Part shown: positions 8,638 to 17,936 of the stretch, in pieces
Numbering within the stretch: position 1 is the stretch's first letter
Layout: each line of letters starts with the position of its first letter
Origin: Cellulomonas endophytica
Lineage (GTDB): Bacteria > Actinomycetota > Actinomycetes > Actinomycetales > Cellulomonadaceae
Direction: 5' to 3'
NCBI RefSeq assembly: GCF_004123805.1
Contig: NZ_RWJX01000011.1
Location: 1-57,018, forward strand
Length of the DNA stretch: 57,018 bases
Translations under genes and position numbers: made by a program
Notes under the pieces: generated by a model
The model's database searches: none
What the model was told of the DNA's origin: nothing
The model's input: only the letters and a program-made list of their open reading frames with translations

Positions 8638-9353
8638 CCGGCGGCGGGGGCCGTGACGGCGCCGGGGTCGGCGGCGCGGGCGGGCACGGACGCCGGCCGC
8701 CCGCCGGTGCCCAGGTGGGCGCGGGCCGGGCGGCGCGGCGGCGCGGTCGCCGGGTCCCGCAGCAGGCGGACCACCCGCGCCAGCGAGAACGCCTTGACCA
8801 GCAGCACCGTCGTCGCCACGGCGACCGCCGGCCGCTGGTCCGGCACGAGCACGACGAGGAGCACGAGCAGCATCGTGTTCGTCGCCTTGGCCGCCGGGTG
8901 CCAGTTGAGGCGGTGCACGAGCGGGTCCACGAGCGCGAAGTAGTTCGGCGAGAGCACGGGCCAGCGCAGGGGCAGCAGGGACAGCACGAGGTCGACGACG
9001 GCGAACTGCACGAGGAAGACCGCGACGGGCCAGGGCGCGGGCACGAGCGCGGCGACGAGGAGGACGCACGGGACGGTGTTGACCCGGTCGCAGACGACGT
9101 CGAGCACCGCCCCGACGCGGGTCTCCTCACCGCGACGGCGGGCGACGGCCCCGTCGGCGACGTCGCCGATCCAGTACACCGCGTAGGCGAGGACCAGCAG
9201 CGGCCACGAGCGCAGCGCGGCCGCCGGGACGACGAGGGCCAGCGAGCCGACGGTCCGGGCCAGCGTGACGGCGTTCGCCGCGGTCCGCAGCGTCCGCCGG
9301 TCCTCGCAGGCGCACCCGCGCAGCCCGCACCTGTCGTCCCGCCCCTGCGCCAT
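8634..9353 (-). CDS. CDP-alcohol phosphatidyltransferase family protein
   Basis: A 239-residue membrane enzyme with the complete family signature D-x2-DG-x2-AR-x8-G-x3-D-x3-D: Asp64, Asp67-Gly68, Ala71-Arg72, Gly81, Asp85 and Asp89. These residues bind metal and the CDP-alcohol in the transfer of a phosphatidyl or similar group. Several hydrophobic helices follow, and the C-terminal ~40 residues are Ala/Pro/Arg-rich. A short Cys-rich segment (CGLRGCACE) precedes the first helix. ATG 9353 was chosen because TACCGT lies 8 nt upstream, a leaderless-like arrangement; a longer frame from GTG 9491 lacks a ribosome site. Its stop overlaps the start of the VTT membrane protein. Confidence 0.82.
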   Translation of the reverse strand: MAQGRDDRCGLRGCACEDRRTLRTAANAVTLARTVGSLALVVPAAALRSWPLLVLAYAVYWIGDVADGAVARRRGEETRVGAVLDVVCDRVNTVPCVLLVAALVPAPWPVAVFLVQFAVVDLVLSLLPLRWPVLSPNYFALVDPLVHRLNWHPAAKATNTMLLVLLVVLVPDQRPAVAVATTVLLVKAFSLARVVRLLRDPATAPPRRPARAHLGTGGRPASVPARAADPGAVTAPAAG

Positions 9354-9505
9354 GCCGGCCGACGGTACCGGCGGGTCCGCGTCACCGGCGGCAGGACGCC
9401 CCCCTGCGGACGTGCTCGTCGCGGACGGCGTGGTCCCGCGGTTGCCGTCGGCGGCGACGTCGGTAGCGTCGTCGCCCACCCGACCCCTCACCCCGGGAGC
9501 GTCCG

Positions 9506-9871
9506 ATGCCGCAGTCCCTCCGACCCGCCGTGGGCGCGGCCCTCGCCGCCGTCGCCGGCCGGCGCCCCTCCGCCGGCCCCCGGATGGACGGGCCCGGCGT
9601 CGGCGCCCGGATCGCCGACGGCCTCGTCGCGGGCTACCAGCGCCGGGTCTCGCCGCACAAGGGCTGGTCCTGCGCGCACCGGGTCGCCCACGGCGGGGAC
9701 TCCTGCTCCGGCGCGGTGCGCGGGTTCGTGCGGCGGCGCGGGCTGCGGGGGGCGGTGGCGCCGACGGTCGCGCGGTTCGTCGCCTGCGCGGCGGCGGCGC
9801 GCCTGCTCCAGGCGTCCGACGTGCGGGGCGTGTGCTGCTGCGGGCCGATCCCCATCCCGTTCCGGTTCTGA
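9506..9871 (+). CDS. yidD: YidD-like membrane protein insertion efficiency factor
   Basis: A 121-residue protein with the YidD core GYQRRVSPHKGWSCAHRVAH and a second conserved Cys in GDSCSGAVRGF; YidD members carry YQRxxSPxxxxxCxxxPxCSxYA. Standard YidD assists YidC/Sec insertion at the inner membrane. This copy is divergent: His replaces the usual Tyr/Pro region, it is not beside rnpA, rpmH or yidC, and it has a C-terminal extension ending in a Cys cluster (VCCCGPIPIPFRF) after a hydrophobic helix. It is therefore best read as a YidD-domain paralogue. The start has GGGAG upstream at 9496-9500. Confidence 0.75.
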   Translation: MPQSLRPAVGAALAAVAGRRPSAGPRMDGPGVGARIADGLVAGYQRRVSPHKGWSCAHRVAHGGDSCSGAVRGFVRRRGLRGAVAPTVARFVACAAAARLLQASDVRGVCCCGPIPIPFRF

Positions 9872-9911
9872 CGGACCGTCCCCGGACCGTCGCGGACCGT
9901 CGCGGACCGTC
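9872..9911 (+). repeat. Short tandem repeat, four copies of CGGACCGTC
   Basis: Immediately after the YidD-like gene the nonamer CGGACCGTC occurs four times, at 9872, 9883, 9893 and 9903, with 1-2 spacer bases. It lies in the non-coding gap and has no obvious coding role. Confidence 0.8.
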
Positions 9912-9918
9912 CGGGCGG

Positions 9919-10026
9919 TCAGTCCCAGTAGGGCGGGAGCTCGTCGTCGACGAGGACGCCCGTGCGGGCGAGGGCGTCGGCGAGTGCGGCGGACAGGTCG
10001 GGGGCCAGGGCGGGTGCGCTGCTCAT
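9919..10026 (-). CDS. Possible 35-residue small protein
   Basis: A 35-codon frame from ATG 10026 ends in a TGA at 9919. The product begins MSSAPALAPDLSAALADALA and ends in a distinctive DDELPPYWD. A GATCAT hexamer (10033-10038, minus strand) sits exactly 6 nt before the ATG, the spacing of the leaderless promoters seen elsewhere in this window. It lies 90 bp downstream of the siroheme operon on the same strand. Its clean composition and C-terminal aromatic/acidic motif argue for a real gene, but no family is recognised. Confidence 0.42.
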   Translation of the reverse strand: MSSAPALAPDLSAALADALARTGVLVDDELPPYWD

Positions 10027-10116
10027 GCCCCCATGATCGACGCCCGCCCGGCCGGACCTGAGGGACTCAGGTCCCCCGGCACGGATCCTCCACAGCCCCC
10101 GCCCGCCCTGCGCGGG

Positions 10117-11109
10117 TCACGGGCGCGGTCCCCCCACGGGGCGAGCGCCGGGCCGAGCGCCGGGCCGTCCGCCGGACCGGCCGCCCAGAGCCGCGACGCC
10201 GAGCGCCACGGCGGCGAGCGCCAGGGCCGGCGCCAGCACGCCCGTCACGCCGCGGCGCACCCCGGCGACGACGGCGAGGTCGCCGGCGGGGACGAGGACG
10301 GGGTCCGCGTCGGGCGCGTCCTCCGCACCGGCGCCGGCACCCCCCTCCGGGCCGCCCACGGACCGCCCCTGGTCGTCGGTCCCCACCGCCCGGGTTGCGA
10401 GCTCGGCCCGGGCGGCGTCGTAGCGGTCGAGCACGATCGCCGTCAGGCGCGGGTCCGGCGCCAGCGGGGCCGTCACCACGTCCGCCCCCGCCTCCAGCAG
10501 CCGGTCGAGGAAGTACCCCGGCGCGAGCAGGTAGGAGGCGACGACGACCCGGCCCCCCGGGACCAGTCCCTCCCGGGCCGCTTCGACGGCGTCCGGCACG
10601 CGCGGCCGGGCACCGGCGCCGTACGCGACGGCGACCGGTCGCCCGAGGCGCCGGGCCAGGGCGGCGCGCACGACCTGGACGGCCTCGGCCGCCGCCGCCA
10701 CGCTCGAGCCCGCCGCGGCGAGCACGACGTGGTCCTCCCGCCGCAGGCCCACCGCCTCCAGCCGGTCCACCAGCACGTCGACGAGCCGCTCGTCGGGCCC
10801 CAGCGGCGCCGCGGCCACCGCGCCGGGCCGCGCGACGGCCTCGGCGATGTCGACGGAGGTGTGGAACCCCACGGACAGCAGCAGCGGCACGACCACCGCC
10901 TCGGGCGCGGCGGCGAGGGCACCGGCCACGACGTCGCCGACCTCGGGCGTCTGGACGTCGACGAACGCCTCGCGCACGTCGAGGTGGGGCCGGGCCTGCC
11001 GCACGGACTCGACGACCGAGCGCACCGCGGAGCGGCCGGCGAGGTCGTCCGTGCCGTGCGAGCAGCCGACCAGGGCCGGCGGCACGGGCCGCACCTGCGG
11101 GGTGGTCAT
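10117..11109 (-). CDS. Sirohydrochlorin chelatase (CbiX/SirB-like)
   Basis: A 330-residue chelatase of the CbiX class, which inserts Fe2+ (or Co2+) into sirohydrochlorin to make siroheme. The metal-binding histidines are visible in VGCSHGTDD and VPLLLSVGFHTSVDI. A second half-repeat carries VVASYLLAPGYFLDRLLEAG. The last ~75 residues are an unusual extension: a linker followed by a hydrophobic stretch (VTGVLAPALALAAVALGVAA) and a Gly/Arg/Pro tail, which may anchor the enzyme to the membrane. ATG 11109 overlaps the preceding gene's stop by four bases (ATGA), making it the third gene of the siroheme operon. Confidence 0.85.
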   Translation of the reverse strand: MTTPQVRPVPPALVGCSHGTDDLAGRSAVRSVVESVRQARPHLDVREAFVDVQTPEVGDVVAGALAAAPEAVVVPLLLSVGFHTSVDIAEAVARPGAVAAAPLGPDERLVDVLVDRLEAVGLRREDHVVLAAAGSSVAAAAEAVQVVRAALARRLGRPVAVAYGAGARPRVPDAVEAAREGLVPGGRVVVASYLLAPGYFLDRLLEAGADVVTAPLAPDPRLTAIVLDRYDAARAELATRAVGTDDQGRSVGGPEGGAGAGAEDAPDADPVLVPAGDLAVVAGVRRGVTGVLAPALALAAVALGVAALGGRSGGRPGARPGARPVGGPRP

Positions 11110-12284
11110 GCGTCCTCCTCGAGCTCGAGCCGGTAGCCACGCTTGACCACCGTACGGATGAGGGCGCGGCTGCCCGTGGCCTCGCGGAGGCGGGCGATCG
11201 CCACCTCCGCCGCGTGCGGGTCCCGCGAGGCCCCGGGCAGCGCGGCCAGCACCTCGTCGCGCGGGACCACGCGCCCGGCGGCGCCGGCGAGCAGGCGCAG
11301 GACCTCCAGGCCCGTCGGGGTGAGGGCCAGCACCTGCCCGTCGAGCACGGCCGCGTTGCGGTGCACCCGCAGCGGCCCGGCGACGGTCCGCAGCGCCTGG
11401 AGCCCGCCGTAGTGCGTCACGACGGCGCGCACGAGCGAGCCCAGCCGGCCGCGGTCGGGCACGAGGGGCTGCACGCCCCGGTCGAGGAGGGGCCGGGCCG
11501 TCACGGGCCCGACGGCGGCCAGCACGAGCGAGCCGTCCGCGGCGCGCGCCCGCACGGCGTCGGCGACCCCCTCCGCGTCGGCCGCGGCGAGCCAGGCGGC
11601 GGTCGCGGGCGCCGACGTGAAGACGACGGCGTCGACCTCCCCCGCCGCCGTGGCGCGCACGGACGCCGCCACGACCTCGGGGTCCGGCGGCGGGCCCCAG
11701 CGGTACACGACGAGGGACCGCACCCGGGCGCCCGCGGCGGTGAAGGCGGCGTCGAGGCCGTCGTCGCCGGCGCCGTGGTGCTGCACGGCGATGTCCCGGC
11801 CGGCGACGCCCTCGTCGAGCAGCACCTCCGCGATCTCCGCGCTCGTCTCGGACTCCGCGACCCAGTCCGCCGTGAGGCCGGCCGCCTGGATCGCCCCGCG
11901 CGCCTTGGGGCCGCGGGCGATGATCCGGGCGCGGGACAGCACGGCGACGAGGGGCTCCGCGAGCCCGGCCGCGTCGGCGGCCTCGACCCAGCCCCGGAAG
12001 CCGATGCCCGTGGTGACGACGACGGTGTCCGGCGGGTCGGCCAGCAGGTCGCGGGTCGCCGCGACGAGGGCCGCGTCGTCCGTGTGGGGCACCATCCCGA
12101 GGGCCGGCGCGTGCCGGACGGTGGCGCCGCGCCGCATGAGCGCGGCGGACAGCTCGCCGGCGCGCCGGTCGGCCGTCACGAGCACGACGCACCCGGCGAG
12201 GACCTGGTCCATGGCCTCGCCGGCACGGGTGGGGACCGGGGCGGGGGCGGCCGTCGCCGTGCCGGGGCCGGGCGCAGCGGTCAC
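11106..12284 (-). CDS. hemD: Uroporphyrinogen-III synthase fused to an OmpR-type DNA-binding domain
   Basis: A 392-residue two-domain protein. Residues ~25-285 are a HemD domain (for example VVVTTGIGFRGWVEAAD, ISRARIIARGPKARG-like and VVFTSAPATAAWL regions), which cyclises hydroxymethylbilane to uroporphyrinogen III. The last ~100 residues form a winged helix of the Trans_reg_C type (LTPTGLEVLRLLAGAAGRVV ... TVVKRGYRLEL). This HemD-wHTH fusion is known in actinobacteria and may let the enzyme act as a regulator. Start GTG 12284 overlaps the upstream TGA (GTGA); ATG 12212 is an alternative that would drop a low-complexity N-terminus. It lies between the CysG-like and CbiX genes. Confidence 0.88.
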   Translation of the reverse strand: MTAAPGPGTATAAPAPVPTRAGEAMDQVLAGCVVLVTADRRAGELSAALMRRGATVRHAPALGMVPHTDDAALVAATRDLLADPPDTVVVTTGIGFRGWVEAADAAGLAEPLVAVLSRARIIARGPKARGAIQAAGLTADWVAESETSAEIAEVLLDEGVAGRDIAVQHHGAGDDGLDAAFTAAGARVRSLVVYRWGPPPDPEVVAASVRATAAGEVDAVVFTSAPATAAWLAAADAEGVADAVRARAADGSLVLAAVGPVTARPLLDRGVQPLVPDRGRLGSLVRAVVTHYGGLQALRTVAGPLRVHRNAAVLDGQVLALTPTGLEVLRLLAGAAGRVVPRDEVLAALPGASRDPHAAEVAIARLREATGSRALIRTVVKRGYRLELEEDA

Positions 12285-13519
12285 CGGGACGCGACCGCCC
12301 CCGGGGCCGCGGCACCGGCGAGCAGCCCCTCCGCGGCGACCTCGCCGAGCACGACGACGGCCGGGGCGTGGACGCCCGCCCGCGCGGCCACGCCGACCAC
12401 GTCGCCGAGCCGGGCGCGGGTGACCCGCTGGCCGGGCAGGGTGGCGTTCTCGACGATGGCGACCGGGGTGCCGACGTCGACGCCGCCCGCGAGCGCCTCG
12501 CCGACGAGGTCGGGCAGCACGGCGACGCCCATGAGCACCACGATGGTGAGCCCCCGCTCGCGCAGGCCGGTCAGCGCGGCGGCGCCCCAGCCGTCGTGCC
12601 CGTTCATGACGAGGAAGGCCCCCACCGTGCCGCGGTGGGTCAGCGGGATGCCGGCCGCCGTCGGCGCCGCCAGGGCGCTGGACACGCCCGCGACGACCTC
12701 GACGGGGACGCCGGCCTCCCGGCACGCGAGGACCTCCTCGCCGCCGCGCCCGAAGACGAAGGGGTCGCCGCCCTTGAGGCGCACGACGACGTGCCCGGCG
12801 AGCGCCCGCTCGACGAGGATCCGGTTGATCTCGCGCTGGGGCACGGGGTGGTGGCCGGGCTGCTTGCCGACGTCGACGACCTCGACGTCGGCGGGCAGCT
12901 CGTCGAGCACGCTCACGGGCCCGAGGCGGTCGGCGACCACGACGTCGGCCTCGGCCAGGGCGGCCCGGGCGGCGAGGGTGAGGAGCCCGGGGTCCCCCGG
13001 CCCCCCGCCGACGAGCACCACGCGCCCGTGGCCGGGACGCGCGGCGCGGCGACGGCGCAGGTCGGCGCCGCCGGCCTCGAGGTGCGCGGCGAGCGCGTCG
13101 CGCACCGCCACGGAGCGCCGCGGGTCCGCGACCGCGGTGGAGACCACGCCGAGCAGGACGTCGCCCTGGCGCGCGACCGCCGGCGTGCGCGCGGTGCCGC
13201 TCGCGACGTCCCCGGCGTGCACGCAGAAGACCCGGCGGTCCTCGGCCCAGCGCACCACGGCGGCGTCCGCGGCGGGGTCACCGGTCGCGGTGTGCACGAG
13301 CCAGGCCTCGTCGAGGTCGGCGGCCTCGACCCGGCGCCCCTCCCACCGCACGCGGCCGGCACGGACGACCTGGGCCAGCGCCTCGCAGAGGGCCGGGGCG
13401 ACGACGAGCACGTCCGCGCCCGCCGCGAGCAGGGTCTCCGCGCGGCGCGCCGCCACGGGACCCCCGCCGGCGACGAGCACCCGGCGACCGGTGAGGTCCA
13501 CCCCGAGCATCGCGGTCAT
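12281..13519 (-). CDS. cysG: Siroheme synthase: precorrin-2 dehydrogenase / uroporphyrinogen-III C-methyltransferase
   Basis: A 412-residue bifunctional enzyme. The N-terminal Rossmann domain (RRVLVAGGGPVAARRAETLL) is the NAD-dependent precorrin-2 dehydrogenase/ferrochelatase-like part. From residue ~165 the SAM-dependent methyltransferase begins (GRVVLVGGGPGDPGLLTL), with the family block VVRLKGGDPFVFGRGGEE and AGIPLTHRG. It converts uroporphyrinogen III to precorrin-2 and then sirohydrochlorin. ATG 13519 has a GAGGAGG ribosome site. It is the first gene of a three-gene operon with hemD and the chelatase. Siroheme normally serves nitrite or sulfite reductase; neither gene is in this window. 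Confidence 0.9.
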   Translation of the reverse strand: MTAMLGVDLTGRRVLVAGGGPVAARRAETLLAAGADVLVVAPALCEALAQVVRAGRVRWEGRRVEAADLDEAWLVHTATGDPAADAAVVRWAEDRRVFCVHAGDVASGTARTPAVARQGDVLLGVVSTAVADPRRSVAVRDALAAHLEAGGADLRRRRAARPGHGRVVLVGGGPGDPGLLTLAARAALAEADVVVADRLGPVSVLDELPADVEVVDVGKQPGHHPVPQREINRILVERALAGHVVVRLKGGDPFVFGRGGEEVLACREAGVPVEVVAGVSSALAAPTAAGIPLTHRGTVGAFLVMNGHDGWGAAALTGLRERGLTIVVLMGVAVLPDLVGEALAGGVDVGTPVAIVENATLPGQRVTRARLGDVVGVAARAGVHAPAVVVLGEVAAEGLLAGAAAPGAVASR

Positions 13520-13719
13520 GCCACCTCCTCGTCCGCACGCGCCGGCCCGGACGGGACCGACGGGGGTCACGGTACGAGGACCATGTTTCCGCCAGTGGCA
13601 CGCGCAGGTCACCTCAGCGCAACGCGGACCTCACACGGCGCCGCGTCTCACGGTGAGGACGGCAGGTCAGGGCGCCGACGGGCGCGGGGAGAGGCCGCAC
13701 CACGGGCTGCCCCCGCGCG

Positions 13720-14805
13720 TCACCGGCGACGCAGGAGGCCGACGGCGAGCGCGGTCGCCGTCCCGGCCGCCGCCGCGGCACCCGCGAGGACGCCGCGGTT
13801 GCGGTCCGCCCACACCTGCAGGCTGCGGTCCCGCGCGCGGTCGTCGAACGCCCCGTGCGCGCCGCGGTCACCGGGCACGGAGGCGTAGAGGTTCGGCCCC
13901 AGGTCGGGCTTGGCCTCGCCGGGGACCTGCTGCCCGGAGATCCCGTTGCGGGCGAGGTACCGGTCGAGCAGCGGCGCGGCGAACCGGTTGCCGAGGATCG
14001 TGTAGGCCGTGCTCGTCCCCACCCACATCGAACGGCGCGGGTGGCGGGCGACGTGCGCGACCGCCTCGGCGCCGACCTCGGGCTGGTAGATCGGCGGCAC
14101 GGGCTGGGCCCGGTCGGGCAGGAGGTTCTTCAGCCAGTCGAACTGCGGGGTGTTGAGCGCGGGCATGTGCACCATGCAGACGCGGACGTGGCTGCCGGCG
14201 CCGAGCAGCTCGGCCACGACGGACTCCGTCATCCCCACCATGGCGTGCTTCGCCCCGCAGTAGGCCGACTGCGCGGGGATGCCGCGGTAGGCCAGGGAGC
14301 TGCCGACCTGCACCACCGTGCCGCGGTCGCGGGGCACCATCCGGCGCAGCGCCGAGCGGGTGCCGTTGACGAAGCCGAGGTACGTCACGGAGGTCGCCCG
14401 CTCGTAGTCCTCGGGCTCGACCTCGAGGAACGTGCCGAAGACACCCGTCATGGCGTTGTTCACCCAGAGGTCGACCGGCCCCAGCCGGTCCTCCACCGCG
14501 GCGGCGGCACGCTCCACCTGGGCGTGGTCGGCGACGTCGGTCGGCACCGCCAGCGCCCGCCGGCCGAGCGCGGCCACGTCGGCCACCGCCCCCGACAGCC
14601 CGTCCCGGCCGCGCGCCAGCACGGCCACGTCCCAGCCGTCCTGCGCCAGGCGCCGCACGATCGCACGGCCCAGCCCCGCGGAGCCACCCGTGACGACGGC
14701 CACGCCCCGCGGCCCGGGGGGCGCGACGAGGCTCTCGAGCGCGTCGCCGCCCGTGCCGGTGGTGCCGGTGGTGCCGTCCGTGCTGCCCGTGCTGCCCGTG
14801 GTCAT
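13720..14805 (-). CDS. Short-chain dehydrogenase/reductase (SDR)
   Basis: A 361-residue SDR. The cofactor motif is TGGSAGLG (residues ~39-46), the structural NNA motif is WVNNAMTGVFG, and the catalytic Ser-Tyr-Lys are in VQVGSSLAYRG and YCGAKHAM. A Thr/Gly/Ser-rich head (about residues 1-20) comes from a repetitive DNA stretch near 14755-14800 and may vary in length. After the ~250-residue SDR core, a tail ends in a hydrophobic helix (VLAGAAAAAGTATALAVGLL) with Arg residues, suggesting a C-terminal membrane anchor. ATG 14805 has GAGAGGGG upstream. Substrate is unknown. Confidence 0.85.
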   Translation of the reverse strand: MTTGSTGSTDGTTGTTGTGGDALESLVAPPGPRGVAVVTGGSAGLGRAIVRRLAQDGWDVAVLARGRDGLSGAVADVAALGRRALAVPTDVADHAQVERAAAAVEDRLGPVDLWVNNAMTGVFGTFLEVEPEDYERATSVTYLGFVNGTRSALRRMVPRDRGTVVQVGSSLAYRGIPAQSAYCGAKHAMVGMTESVVAELLGAGSHVRVCMVHMPALNTPQFDWLKNLLPDRAQPVPPIYQPEVGAEAVAHVARHPRRSMWVGTSTAYTILGNRFAAPLLDRYLARNGISGQQVPGEAKPDLGPNLYASVPGDRGAHGAFDDRARDRSLQVWADRNRGVLAGAAAAAGTATALAVGLLRRR

Positions 14806-15115
14806 CGCGCTGCCCCTCTCGCCGGGCGCCACGGCGGCGCCCGAGCCGATCCTGGGCGCGCCGCGCCGGCACCGCATCCGGTCGCGGCCCCGTCGCGCCG
14901 GGCCGCCCACAGCGCCGGGCGCCCGGGCTCGAGCCGTCCGGCGCGGCGGTGGCGCGCCGGGCGGGCGGACACCACGCCGTAACATCGCCGCGTTAGCGTC
15001 CCGGGCGGCCCGCCCACCCGGCGGCGGCTCCCACCCCCGGTCGGCCCGGGACGCCCCGCGCGTCGACGGCCGGTCACGGACACCGCGCCCGCCAGCGGCG
15101 CCCTGGAGGACACCC

Positions 15116-16045
15116 GTGCGCAGCACACCCCTCGCCCTCGTCCCGGCTCTCGCCGCGGCCTCGCTGCTCCTCGCCGCCTGCTCGGGCGAGCCCGCCGCCG
15201 ACGGCGCCTCCTCCGGCGCCCCCGCCGCGGGCGAGGAGGTCGTGGGCTACGACGTCTCCGCCGTCGAGGCCGACGAGGAGCTCGCGGGCCTGCTGCCCGC
15301 CGACGTCGCCGAGGCCGGCACCCTCGTCGTCGGGTCGGACGCCAGCTACGCGCCGGCCGAGTTCATCGCCGAGGACGGGCAGACGGTCGTCGGGTACGAC
15401 GTGGACCTCATCACGGCGGTCGCCGCCCGCCTGGGCCTGGAGGCGGACGTCCAGCCCGCGGACTTCACCGGGATCATCCCCGCCATCGGGTCGCGCTACG
15501 ACGTGGGCATGTCGTCCTTCACGATCAACCCCGAGCGCCTCGAGCAGGCGAACATGATCAGCTACTTCGAGGCGGGCGAGGCCTACGCCGTGCAGGCGGG
15601 CAACCCCGAGGGCGTCGACCCGGAGAACCTCTGCGGGCTCGTCGTCGGCGTCCAGACGGGCACGGTCGAGGACGAGGAGCTCGAGGCGACCCTCATCCCG
15701 GAGTGCGAGGCCGCCGGCGACCCCGTCGAGCCGCTGCGCTTCGAGGCCCAGACCGACGTCACGACGGCGCTCGTCGGCGGCCGGGCCGACGTCATGTGGG
15801 CGGACTCGCCGATCATCGCCTACGCCGTGGAGCAGACGGGCGGCCAGCTCGAGCAGCTCGGCGACGTGTTCGCCAGCGCGCCGCAGGGCATCGTCGTGTC
15901 GCAGGACGACCCGGAGCTGACGGAGGCCGTGCAGGCGGCGCTGCAGTCCCTCATCGACGACGGCACCTACGGCGAGATCCTCGCGGCGTGGGGCAACGAC
16001 GCGGGGGCCGTCGAGACCGCCGAGCTCAACCCGAGCGTGGGCTGA
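15116..16045 (+). CDS. Amino-acid ABC transporter substrate-binding lipoprotein
   Basis: A 309-residue SBP_bac_3 protein. The signal peptide ends in the lipobox LLLAACSG, so the mature protein is lipidated at Cys and tethered outside the membrane. The binding domain begins near [17 protein letters not shown] and contains [18 protein letters not shown] and [19 protein letters not shown], typical of receptors for polar or basic amino acids. GTG 15116 has GGAGG at 15105-15109. Its stop is 5 nt before the permease start, with the ATPase overlapping next, so 15116-17849 is one operon. An acidic stretch between the lipobox and the domain is unremarkable. Confidence 0.9.
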   Translation: MRSTPLALVPALAAASLLLAACSGEPAADGASSGAPAAGEEVVGYDVSAVEADEELAGLLPADVAEAGTLVVGSDASYAPAEFIAEDGQTVVGYDVDLITAVAARLGLEADVQPADFTGIIPAIGSRYDVGMSSFTINPERLEQANMISYFEAGEAYAVQAGNPEGVDPENLCGLVVGVQTGTVEDEELEATLIPECEAAGDPVEPLRFEAQTDVTTALVGGRADVMWADSPIIAYAVEQTGGQLEQLGDVFASAPQGIVVSQDDPELTEAVQAALQSLIDDGTYGEILAAWGNDAGAVETAELNPSVG

Positions 16046-16050
16046 CGCCC

Positions 16051-17027
16051 GTGAGCACCCCGCGGACGCCCGCCGGCGAGCCGGAGCGGATCCACGCGGT
16101 CCCCGTCCGGTACCCCGGCCGGTGGGTGTCCGCGGCCGTCGTCGCCGTGCTGGCCGCCATGGTCGTGCACGGCCTCGTCACGAACGACACGTTCGCCTGG
16201 CCGACCGTCGCCGAGTACCTGTTCAGCCCCAACGTCCTGCGCGGCGTCGGCTGGACGCTGGGGCTCACGGTCGGCTCCATGGTCATCGCCGTGCTGCTCG
16301 CGGTGCTGCTCGCGGTCATGCGGCGCTCGGACAACCCCGTCATGCGGGGCGTGTCGTGGACCTACATCTGGGTCTTCCGCGGCACCCCCATCTACACGCA
16401 GCTCGTGTTCTGGGGGCTGCTGTCGGTCCTGTACCCCGTGATCTCGCTCGGGGTGCCGTTCGGGCCGGCGTTCGCGGAGTTCGACACCCAGGACCTCGTC
16501 ACCGCCGGGCGCGCCGCGCTGGTCGGGCTCGCGCTCAACGAGGCCGCCTACCTCGCGGAGATCGTCCGGGCCGGCCTGCAGAGCGTCGACCCCGGCCAGT
16601 CCGAGGCCGCCCGGGCCCTCGGCATGAAGGACCCCGCGATCCTGCGGCGGGTCGTCCTGCCCCAGGCGATGCGCGTCATCGTGCCGCCGACGGGCAACGA
16701 GACGATCTCCATGCTGAAGACCACCTCGCTGGTGCTGGCCGTGCCGTTCACCCTGGACCTGCAGTTCGCGACGAACGCCATCGGCAACCGCACCTTCCAG
16801 CCCGTGCCGCTGCTCATGGTCGCGGCGATCTGGTACCTGGCCGTGACGAGCGTGCTCATGGTCGGCCAGCACTTCCTCGAGCGGTACTACGGCCGCGGCT
16901 TCGAGGGCCACCGTCCCGCCGGCGGGCGCGGCCGGCAGGCCGCCATCAACGCGGCGCGGACGACGCCCGAGGCGCCCGTCGTCGACGACATGGGCCGCTC
17001 CACCGGCGGCCCCACCGGAGGCCCCGC

Positions 17028-17031
<4 letters not shown>
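16051..17031 (+). CDS. Amino-acid ABC transporter permease (HisM/GlnP family)
   Basis: A 326-residue inner-membrane permease with an N-terminal cytoplasmic stretch, about five or more transmembrane helices, and the ATPase-docking EAA loop [20 protein letters not shown] followed by [14 protein letters not shown]. The [14 protein letters not shown] segment is characteristic of polar amino-acid permeases. The C-terminal ~40 residues are hydrophilic, rich in Gly, Arg and Pro. Start GTG 16051 is 5 nt after the lipoprotein stop. Its TGA overlaps the ATPase ATG (ATGA). It forms the channel of the importer, probably as a homodimer because only one permease gene is present. Confidence 0.9.
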
Positions 17032-17849
<818 letters not shown>

Positions 17850-17936
17850 GACCGCCCGCACCGCGTGTCGAGCGCCACAGGGGCCGGGACCGCGGTGGGC
17901 CGACCGGCGGGGTCCCGGGCGGGCAGACTCGCGGCC

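Noticed and set aside
13520..13620. GlnR-type nitrogen-control box upstream of cysG.
   Set aside because: GCCAC and GAAAC half-sites occur on the minus strand, but the spacing is off by one and the second half is absent, so support is too weak.
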